In this document: one piece after another, positions 6,812 through 12,561 of the stretch
How positions within the stretch are numbered: the first letter of the stretch is position 1
Layout of the letters: each line of letters starts with the position of its first letter
Assembly (NCBI GenBank): GCA_027310735.1
Contig: DAIDAH010000059.1
Location: 1 to 12,561, forward strand
From: Methylotenera sp.
Lineage (GTDB): Bacteria > Pseudomonadota > Gammaproteobacteria > Burkholderiales > Methylophilaceae
Length of the DNA: 12,561 bases
Direction of reading: 5' to 3'
Position numbers and translations under genes: made by a program
The notes under the pieces: generated by a model
What the model saw: the letters and a program-made list of their open reading frames with translations, nothing else
Databases searched by the model: none
Told to the model about the DNA's origin: nothing

Positions 6812-7431
6812 TGTGGTGGAAACTTTGTTTTTTAATTTCCTTGCTAGGATTTTCGCAACTTACTTTAGCTGAGTCCTGTAATTTAGGTAAGGTTGACTCT
6901 TTACATGGGAGTGCAACGGTTGAACGTGCAGGTCGAATCGTTGATGTAAATGAAGGTATAGTAATCTGTAAGGGTGATATTTATCGCACTGATAAGACTA
7001 GTGTTCTTCAGTTGGCTTTTCGAGATGTTTCTAGGATTACAGTAGGTAAAGACAGTGTGTTTGTCGTGACCGAGTATGAGATGTATAAAGATAAGCCTAA
7101 TGTGGCTTTGTTTGAGCTAATTAAAGGTGCATTTCGAGCAGTTACTGGTACGATGACTCACGGGTCGCATCGTTATGAGGTGAAAACGGCATTAGCAACG
7201 ATTGGTGTACGCGGGACTGATTTTTGGGGTGGTTACGGTTTAACCGAAAATGGTTTGGATGTCGTAATGTTGTCAGGTAAAGGTGTGTATGTAACAAATA
7301 CGCAAGGTGAAATGGTAGAGTTGGGTGCTAATGGTTTAGGCACAACAGTGCTTCCTGCGACAGCGCCTAGTACACCAAAAATATGGAAAGACGAAAAAGT
7401 AGCTAAAGCGGTCGCTACAATTACGCCTTAA
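6811..7431 (+). CDS. Secreted FecR-domain protein
   Basis: The 206-residue product has a Sec signal peptide (WWK, a hydrophobic core at 5-19, likely cut after LTLA at residue 20) and then one beta-rich FecR-type domain. Landmarks are GSATVERAGR (33-42), ICKGDIYRTDKTSVLQLAF (52-70), RITVGKDS (75-82), FELIKGAFRAVTG (101-113) and the hallmark VKTALATIGVRGTDFW (124-139), followed by VMLSGKGVYV (152-161). Cys23 and Cys53 could form a disulfide. Classical FecR is an inner-membrane anti-sigma regulator with a cytoplasmic N-terminus; here there is no cytoplasmic domain, no second membrane segment and no sigma factor gene alongside, so a periplasmic binding or scaffold role is more likely than sigma control. 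ATG 6811 overlaps the preceding stop by one base; the in-frame TTG at 6796 lies inside that gene and would disrupt the signal peptide. The partner and ligand are unknown. Confidence 0.85.
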   Translation: MWWKLCFLISLLGFSQLTLAESCNLGKVDSLHGSATVERAGRIVDVNEGIVICKGDIYRTDKTSVLQLAFRDVSRITVGKDSVFVVTEYEMYKDKPNVALFELIKGAFRAVTGTMTHGSHRYEVKTALATIGVRGTDFWGGYGLTENGLDVVMLSGKGVYVTNTQGEMVELGANGLGTTVLPATAPSTPKIWKDEKVAKAVATITP

Positions 7432-7460
7432 ATTAAAATTAAACATGTATAGAAGCGCTC

Positions 7461-8642
7461 ATGCATAACTGGTTACTCCCCGAATATATTGAAGATGTCT
7501 TGCCTGCTGAAGCCGCTCGCATTGAAACTCTACGCCGTACACTATTGGATTTGTTCAAAGTGCATGGTTATCAATATGTCATTCCACCAATGCTCGAATA
7601 TATGGAGTCATTGATTACTGGTGCTGGTCATGATTTGGATCTGGCTACATTTAAAGTGGTTGATCAACTGACTGGGCGTTTAATGGGGGTGCGTGCGGAT
7701 ATGACGCCGCAAGCGGCTCGTATTGATGCACATTTGTTAAATCAGCAAGGCATTACCCGTTTATGCTATGCCGGCAGTGTGTTGCGCACTAAGCCAGATG
7801 GTTTGGCGCAAACGCGAGAGCCATTACAGTTGGGTGCAGAGTTGTACGGTCATGCAGGTGTTGCCAGTGACATTGAAATTCAACGTTTGTTGATTAAAGG
7901 CTTGCAAGCGATTGGCATTCCTCAAGTGCATATCGACTTTAGTCATGTGAATGTATTTGGTAGTTTGATTGAATCTAGCCAAATTGACCCACAGCTCGAA
8001 CAAGATTTATATGTAGCATTACAAAGTAAAGACCAATCTGCGGTTGCATCATTGGCGAGTGGTTTGGATAAAGTAACGCGTGAAGCATTGCTGCATTTGA
8101 CAACGCTAAATGGTGATAAAACCATATTGGAAACGGCTGCAAAGGTTTTACCTGATACACCAGCTATGCGTCATGCTTTGGAAAGCTTATCGCAAGCGGG
8201 CATAGCATTAGGAGGTATGGGCGTAACCGTTAGCTACGACTTGAGCGAGTTACGTGGTTATCATTACCATAGTGGCATGGTGTTTGCAGCCTATGCTAAA
8301 GGCTATAAAGGGCCACTGGCATTGGGTGGACGTTACGATGAAGTCGGCCTTTCATTTGGTCGCGCGCGTCCAGCAACGGGATTCAGCATGGATCTGCGTG
8401 GAATTGTAACGGCATTACCGCCAGCAAAAGCCTCAATGGCAATATTCGCCCCCGTTTCAGATGATCAAACTCTGGCCTCTAAAATTGATGTGCTCAGGTC
8501 AGAGGGTTGTGTTGTCGTGCAAGGGTTGACTAATGGCGAAGAAAGCCTTGGTCAGTTTAGCTATCATGAATTAAATTGTGATAGAAAATTAGTGCATTAC
8601 AATTCTGGCTGGCATGTGGTTGATATAGAAAAAAGTATATAA
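7461..8642 (+). CDS. hisZ: ATP phosphoribosyltransferase regulatory subunit HisZ
   Basis: HisZ is a histidyl-tRNA synthetase-like protein without synthetase activity. It joins the short form of HisG to give the active, histidine-inhibited first enzyme of histidine synthesis. The 393-residue product shows the class II fold signatures: VIPPMLEYMES (40-50), a motif 2-like stretch ending TREPLQLGAELYG (118-130), RGYHYHSGMVFAAY (265-278) where true HisRS has a catalytic GLDYYTG-type sequence, and motif 3-like LALGGRYDEVGLSFGRARPATGFS (286-309). There is no HisRS anticodon-binding domain; the C-terminal 80 residues with VQGLTNGEE (353-361) and CDRKL (373-377) are HisZ-like. AGAAG (7451-7455) precedes the ATG by five bases. 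It implies a short HisG elsewhere in the genome. Position before purA is the usual betaproteobacterial order. Confidence 0.95.
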   Translation: MHNWLLPEYIEDVLPAEAARIETLRRTLLDLFKVHGYQYVIPPMLEYMESLITGAGHDLDLATFKVVDQLTGRLMGVRADMTPQAARIDAHLLNQQGITRLCYAGSVLRTKPDGLAQTREPLQLGAELYGHAGVASDIEIQRLLIKGLQAIGIPQVHIDFSHVNVFGSLIESSQIDPQLEQDLYVALQSKDQSAVASLASGLDKVTREALLHLTTLNGDKTILETAAKVLPDTPAMRHALESLSQAGIALGGMGVTVSYDLSELRGYHYHSGMVFAAYAKGYKGPLALGGRYDEVGLSFGRARPATGFSMDLRGIVTALPPAKASMAIFAPVSDDQTLASKIDVLRSEGCVVVQGLTNGEESLGQFSYHELNCDRKLVHYNSGWHVVDIEKSI

Positions 8643-8740
8643 CAACCTAATTATTCCTAGTGATGTAGAAGACTCCTGTGTGAGGGCTATTCTTGTCAAG
8701 TTGAAAAAAATATTAAAACTCAAAAGATAAAGTTAACGTT

Positions 8741-10087
8741 ATGGCAAACAATGCAGCAAAAAATCTAGTGGCGAAAAATGTCGTTGTAATCGGTACGCAG
8801 TGGGGCGATGAGGGTAAAGGCAAGATTGTGGATTGGCTTACCGATCATGCCCAAGGTGTGGTACGTTTTCAAGGTGGACATAACGCAGGCCATACGCTGG
8901 TTGTAGGTCAAGGTAATGATCAGCGCGTATACAAGTTAAATTTAGTGCCATCAGGTATCGTCCGTGCTGGCGTGAACTGTTATATTGGCAATGGCGTTGT
9001 GCTGGATGCTGGTCATTTATTGCATGAAATTGACTCATTAGAGAAAGATGGCTTGGAAGTTAAAAGCCGTTTAAAAGTGAGTCCAGGCTGCCCATTAATC
9101 CTTGACTATCATGTGCGTTTAGATGTAGCGCGTGAATTAAAACGTGGCGCAGATAAGAAGATTGGTACTACAGGTAAGGGTATTGGCCCAACTTATGAAG
9201 ATAAAGTCGCACGTCGCGCATTGCGTTTGTATGACTTGTTCTATCCTGAGCAATTTGGTGAGAAATTACGTGATGTTCTGGATTACCACAACTTCGTGCT
9301 AACCCAATATCTGGGCGCAGAAGCGGTTGATTTTAACCAGCAGCTAGACTCAGCACTACAAAAGGCTGACTTGATTAAACCGCTAGTGGCAGATGTATCC
9401 GCTGCGCTATACGCAGCAAATGCTGCGGGTCAAAACTTATTGTTCGAAGGCGCGCAAGGTACATTGTTAGATGTGGATCACGGTACTTATCCTTACGTGA
9501 CTTCCAGTAATTGTGTTTCAGGACAAGCTGCAGCGGGTACTGGTGTAGGCCCGAGTATGTTGCACTATGTGCTGGGAATCACTAAAGCTTATACCACACG
9601 TGTGGGCGGCGGCCCTTTCCCGAGCGAGTTGGATATCGAGTCTGATAATTGCCCAGGCAATCAGATGTCGGTTAAAGGTCAAGAAATTGGTACAGTAACT
9701 AAACGTAAACGTCGTTGCGGTTGGTTTGATGCTGCAGCATTGCGTCGTTCTGCACGGATCAATGGCCTCACCGGTTTGTGCATTACCAAGTTGGATGTTC
9801 TGGATGGTATTCAAGAACTGAATATCTGTACGGGCTATCAACTAGATGGCAAGTTATTAGATTTGTTGCCTATCGGTGCAGATGATGTAGCACGTTGCCA
9901 ACCTATTTATGAAACAGTGCCAGGTTGGAATGACAATACTTTTGGTGTGAAAACTTGGGATGGCTTGCCAAAGAATGCGCAAAACTATCTAAAACGTCTA
10001 GAAGCCCTATGTGGCGTGCCTGTGGACATCGTGTCAACCGGCCCTGAGCGTGATGAGACTATCGTATTACGTCATCCATTTGCTTAA
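8741..10087 (+). CDS. purA: Adenylosuccinate synthetase
   Basis: PurA joins IMP and aspartate using GTP to make adenylosuccinate, the first committed step to AMP. The 448-residue protein has the phosphate-binding GTQWGDEGKGK (18-28, with the catalytic Asp at 23), GGHNAGHT (45-52, catalytic His51), IGTTGKGIGP (141-150), FEGAQGTLLD (235-244), TTRVGGGPFPSEL (285-297), the aspartate-binding loop GTVTKRKRRCGW (317-328), TKLDVLDG (349-356) and GPERDET (434-440). The loop has Lys at the position that is Gly in the E. coli TTGRRR sequence; both functional Arg residues remain. ATG 8741 gives about nine extra residues; the in-frame GTG at 8768 would give the more common MAKNVVVIG start, but neither has a strong Shine-Dalgarno. 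A 98-bp gap before the gene has a TTGTCA (8693-8698) and AT-rich sequence after it that might be a weak promoter. Confidence 0.97.
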   Translation: MANNAAKNLVAKNVVVIGTQWGDEGKGKIVDWLTDHAQGVVRFQGGHNAGHTLVVGQGNDQRVYKLNLVPSGIVRAGVNCYIGNGVVLDAGHLLHEIDSLEKDGLEVKSRLKVSPGCPLILDYHVRLDVARELKRGADKKIGTTGKGIGPTYEDKVARRALRLYDLFYPEQFGEKLRDVLDYHNFVLTQYLGAEAVDFNQQLDSALQKADLIKPLVADVSAALYAANAAGQNLLFEGAQGTLLDVDHGTYPYVTSSNCVSGQAAAGTGVGPSMLHYVLGITKAYTTRVGGGPFPSELDIESDNCPGNQMSVKGQEIGTVTKRKRRCGWFDAAALRRSARINGLTGLCITKLDVLDGIQELNICTGYQLDGKLLDLLPIGADDVARCQPIYETVPGWNDNTFGVKTWDGLPKNAQNYLKRLEALCGVPVDIVSTGPERDETIVLRHPFA

Positions 10088-10141
10088 TAGGTAGTTGTTT
10101 TACATAAACTTCTGTAGCGTTTTGACTGGGAATATTTAAGT

Positions 10142-10696
10142 GTGAATAGTAATTCTAAGCAACGATTAGCATGGGCAATTACTGGTTCAGGTCATTATTT
10201 GCGAGAGTGCCTCGATATTATTCACACGTTGGATGACGTTGATTTGTTCTTAAGTAAGGCGGCAGCAGAAGTGTTGCAACAGTACGGCTATAAACACAAT
10301 GTCGGCAAAGTATTTCAGGATAAAACCGCGAGTAGTGTGCCTGTAGAGTTGTTTTATCAAGGGCATTACCATAGCTTGGTGATTGCGCCAGTAACGTCAA
10401 ATACCATTGCTAAAATGGTCTATGGTATTTCTGATAATTTAGTCACTAATCTGTACGCACAAGCTGGTAAAACGCGCATTCCCAGCATTATTTTTGCGTG
10501 TGATACTGCGCCTGAGTTGGAATCAGAGGCGCCTCGTGACAATGTAGTTAAAGTTTATCCACGTCAAATTGATTTAGACAATGTCGCTAAAATCAAAACT
10601 TTTGAGGCGACAACAGTCGTCGCAGATATGCAGACTTTGAGAGCTAGTATTGACGCTAGATTGCAGTCTATCAATCAGTTGCGTGCGCATGGCTGA
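10142..10696 (+). CDS. Archaeal-type flavoprotein, AfpA/DmrB-like, of H4MPT metabolism
   Basis: This 184-residue protein belongs to the flavoprotein (HFCD) superfamily that binds FMN in a Rossmann-like fold. The sequence shows WAITGSGHYLRE (11-22) as the flavin-phosphate loop, VDLFLSKAA (33-41), LVIAPVTSNTIAKMVYGISD (79-98) as the second flavin-contacting segment, LVTN (100-103) and IPSIIFACDTAPE (113-125). The combination matches the archaeal flavoprotein group, which includes AfpA of methylotrophs and DmrB, a dihydromethanopterin reductase. I infer that it reduces dihydromethanopterin to H4MPT or a related step; AfpA proteins themselves lack a firm assignment as far as I know. The start is GTG at 10142; TGGGAA (10127-10132) may be its ribosome site, and no in-frame ATG is available near the beginning. 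The next gene starts inside its last codons. Confidence 0.85.
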   Translation: MNSNSKQRLAWAITGSGHYLRECLDIIHTLDDVDLFLSKAAAEVLQQYGYKHNVGKVFQDKTASSVPVELFYQGHYHSLVIAPVTSNTIAKMVYGISDNLVTNLYAQAGKTRIPSIIFACDTAPELESEAPRDNVVKVYPRQIDLDNVAKIKTFEATTVVADMQTLRASIDARLQSINQLRAHG

Positions 10697-12128
10697 GCAT
10701 GTGGCTACCAACCTACTTTTTCTAACAGGTAAGCTTGCAGAAAAAAGCTTGAATAAAGTGTTGGAAGAAGTACAAAGTAATCCAAAATCCCCCCAATTCA
10801 AATATAGAGTTCAGCAAATTGGTGTGTCTGTCGCTGCACTGATGACGCCGGATTTAATCGCTCGTCGGCTAAAAGAAGCTGGTGATGCCGATAAGATTAT
10901 CCTTCCCGGCCTCTGTCAAGGCGATTTGCTACAACTTGAGGCGCAATATGGCATTCCGGTTGAGCGTGGACCTAATGATTTAAAAGACTTGCCACAATAC
11001 TTTGGCCACGCTGGTGTGCAGCCAGATTTAAGTCAATATAGCGTACAGATTTTTGCTGAAATCGTGGATGCGCCGTTCTTAAGTGTTGCTGGCATTATCC
11101 AGAAGGCACAGCAATACCAAGCACAAGGCGCTAATGTGATTGATTTGGGTTGTTTGCCAGCAGTGCCTTTTCCACATTTGGTAGACTCAATCAAAGCGCT
11201 TAAAGAGTTGAATTTCCAAGTCAGCGTAGACTCTCTGAATACAAATGACCTATTAGCGGCAGGGCATGCGGGCGCTGACTTTTTACTCAGCCTTACCGAA
11301 AAAACGTTGTGGATTGCGAATGAAGTGGCCTCTACGCCGATTCTGATTCCGGCTAAACCACATCATTTACCTTCGCTTTATCGTGCCATTGAAATGTGCT
11401 TGAAAGCAGGTAAGCCCTTTATTGCCGATGCGATTCTAGATCCAATTCATTTTGGTTTAACTGATTCGATTGTGCGCTACCAAAAGTTACGTAAAAAATA
11501 CCCAGACATTAAAATCATGATGGGTATAGGCAATCTGACGGAGTTGACGGATGCTGATACGACCGGTATCAATGCATTGTTATTTGGCATTATTAGTGAG
11601 CTTGATGTGCATGCCGTGTTGGCAACCTCAGTTAGCCCACATGCGGTGAATGCTGTTGCTGAGGCTGATGTGGCAAGGCGTATGATGCATGCGGCCAAGT
11701 TGGATGATCGCTTGCCGCGTGGTTATAGTAATGCTTTGTTAGGGTTGCATGATCGTCGACCATTTACGTATTCTGTAGATGAGATCAATGAAATTGCCGC
11801 ACAGATTAAAGACCCGAGCTTTCGTATTCAAGTCAGTGAATCTGGGCTGCATATTTATAATCGTGATGGTATTCATGAGGCTGTTGACCCTTTTGCGCTT
11901 TATTCACATTTGAAAGTCGATGATGATGCATCGCATGCTTTTTATTTAGGTGTGGAGTTGGCGCGTGCCCAGATTGCTTGGCAGCTTAAGAAACGCTACG
12001 TGCAGGATCAGGAGCTAGACTGGGGTATTAATGCTTTACAGGCCGATAAAGCTGTAAAAACAGCACATCGCGAAGCCTCTATTAAAGAAAAACAAAGTAA
12101 GCAGCGCAAAGAAAGAGATGGGCAATAG
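10689..12128 (+). CDS. Dihydropteroate synthase-like enzyme of H4MPT synthesis (DUF6513 plus pterin-binding domain)
   Basis: This 479-residue protein resembles the archaeal dihydropteroate synthase-related family, also present in H4MPT-using bacteria. In that pathway the step joins the pterin pyrophosphate to ribofuranosylaminobenzene phosphate rather than to p-aminobenzoate; assigning it here is inference. Residues 1 to about 125 form a separate alpha/beta domain (LLFLTGKLAEKSL 9-21; LPGLCQGDL 72-80). The TIM-barrel part follows, with GANVIDLG (147-154), VSVDSLN (178-184), DAILDPIHFG (247-256) and MMGIGNLTELTDADTTGIN (277-295). The ordinary folate DHPS signature with SRK is absent. The last 28 residues are Lys/Arg/Gln-rich. 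ATG 10689 gives MAEHVATNLLF and overlaps the flavoprotein stop by eight bases (ATGGCTGA); a TTG 39 bases upstream is in frame but buried in the previous gene. Confidence 0.88.
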   Translation: MAEHVATNLLFLTGKLAEKSLNKVLEEVQSNPKSPQFKYRVQQIGVSVAALMTPDLIARRLKEAGDADKIILPGLCQGDLLQLEAQYGIPVERGPNDLKDLPQYFGHAGVQPDLSQYSVQIFAEIVDAPFLSVAGIIQKAQQYQAQGANVIDLGCLPAVPFPHLVDSIKALKELNFQVSVDSLNTNDLLAAGHAGADFLLSLTEKTLWIANEVASTPILIPAKPHHLPSLYRAIEMCLKAGKPFIADAILDPIHFGLTDSIVRYQKLRKKYPDIKIMMGIGNLTELTDADTTGINALLFGIISELDVHAVLATSVSPHAVNAVAEADVARRMMHAAKLDDRLPRGYSNALLGLHDRRPFTYSVDEINEIAAQIKDPSFRIQVSESGLHIYNRDGIHEAVDPFALYSHLKVDDDASHAFYLGVELARAQIAWQLKKRYVQDQELDWGINALQADKAVKTAHREASIKEKQSKQRKERDGQ

Positions 12129-12132
12129 CACT

Positions 12133-12561
12133 ATGATTTATGAAACGATTCTTTCAACCTTAGATAGTCAGGGTCATGCCCATGTGACACCTTTTGGTGT
12201 CAGCATGCAGGATGACTTGGTTGTCATTTCACCTTTTAAACCGTCTACGACGCTAGAGAATATTTTGGCAACAGAGTGTGCCGTGATGAATTTAACGGAT
12301 GATGTGCGCGTTTTTGCTGGGGCGCTGACTAGGCGTGAAACGTGGCTGAAAAATGTAGTCGAGAGTTTGCTTCCGGCGGAAAAAGTGAACGGTTTCAGGT
12401 TGGCAGATACTCTGGCGCATAAAGAGTTGAAACTCGTTGAAGTCAAACAAGATGATGTACGACCACAATTGTTGATGCAGGTGGTGCATGAAGCGCAACA
12501 CCAAGCCTTTCAGGGATTTAATCGCGCTCAAGCGGCAGTGATTGAGTTGGCGGTATTGGTG
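12133..12561 (+). CDS. DUF447 family protein, partial (C-terminus off the right edge)
   Basis: The frame runs 143 codons from ATG 12133 to the window end without a stop. The sequence starts MIYETILST (1-9), with HVTPFGV (17-23), VVISPFKPSTTLENI (30-44), TECAVMNLTDDV (48-59) and ALTRRETW (64-71), and later FQGFNRAQAAVIELAVL (126-142). This is the pattern of DUF447, a flavin-reductase-like split-barrel family found in methanogens and in H4MPT-using methylotrophs, where it is co-located with H4MPT synthesis genes. The reaction is not established to my knowledge. It lies four bases after the DHPS-like gene; an in-frame ATG at 12118 would overlap that gene by 11 bases and add five residues (MGNST). 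The later start agrees better with family N-termini. Shared operon position supports a common role with the two genes before it. Confidence 0.8.
   Translation, partial: MIYETILSTLDSQGHAHVTPFGVSMQDDLVVISPFKPSTTLENILATECAVMNLTDDVRVFAGALTRRETWLKNVVESLLPAEKVNGFRLADTLAHKELKLVEVKQDDVRPQLLMQVVHEAQHQAFQGFNRAQAAVIELAVLV

Noticed and set aside
8731..8743. GTTAAC/AACGTT palindromes before purA as a PurR operator
   Set aside because: The match to the 16-bp PUR box (ACGCAAACGTTTGCGT) is limited to the central AACGTT, too little to claim a site.
9518..9841. 107-codon frame on the minus strand inside purA
   Set aside because: It is antisense to conserved PurA motifs and shows no family resemblance or ribosome site.
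10650..10688. TTG at 10650 as the start of the DHPS-like gene
   Set aside because: The 13 extra residues lie in the coding end of the flavoprotein gene and look unlike the family; ATG 10689 overlaps the stop in a normal coupling pattern.
1..12561. CRISPR arrays, tRNA or rRNA genes, insertion sequences, toxin-antitoxin or defence genes
   Set aside because: I looked on both strands and saw no spaced direct repeats, cloverleaf sequences, transposase motifs or defence families.

Overview
The window reads as a chromosomal segment of an AT-leaning betaproteobacterium, most likely a methylotroph of the Methylophilaceae (Methylotenera-like). Two things suggest this. First, the run hfq-hflX-hflK-hflC-(DUF2065)-hisZ-purA is a familiar betaproteobacterial gene order. 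Second, the three genes after purA belong to the archaeal-type tetrahydromethanopterin (H4MPT) set that bacterial C1 oxidisers carry. The taxon is an inference; no rRNA is present to settle it.

Layout. From the left edge to 1180, a minus-strand gene of unrecognised function runs off the window. It is divergent from gltX (glutamyl-tRNA synthetase, 1425-2819) across a 244-bp control region holding a perfect 9-bp inverted repeat and an extended -10 box. After a 212-bp gap with one hairpin, all remaining genes lie on the plus strand with short gaps or overlaps: hfq, hflX, a possible 29-codon membrane peptide gene, hflK, hflC, a DUF2065 gene, a secreted FecR-domain protein gene, hisZ, purA, an AfpA/DmrB-like flavoprotein gene, a dihydropteroate synthase-like gene, and a DUF447 gene cut by the right edge.

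How the genes fit together. Hfq (sRNA chaperone), HflX (ribosome-associated GTPase) and HflK/HflC (membrane partners of FtsH) form the RNA, translation and proteolysis quality-control block. HisZ and PurA link histidine and adenine nucleotide synthesis. The last three genes (flavoprotein, DHPS-like enzyme, DUF447) are assigned to making or reducing H4MPT, the carrier for formaldehyde oxidation; this pterin also derives from purine nucleotide (GTP).

No tRNA, rRNA, CRISPR array, insertion sequence or phage gene was seen. No new defence or mobile system is evident. The points most worth a second look are the H4MPT module attached to the hfq-purA run, the stand-alone secreted FecR protein inserted between DUF2065 and hisZ, the overlooked mini-ORF between hflX and hflK, the altered G4 motif of HflX, and the inverted repeat between the divergent genes.
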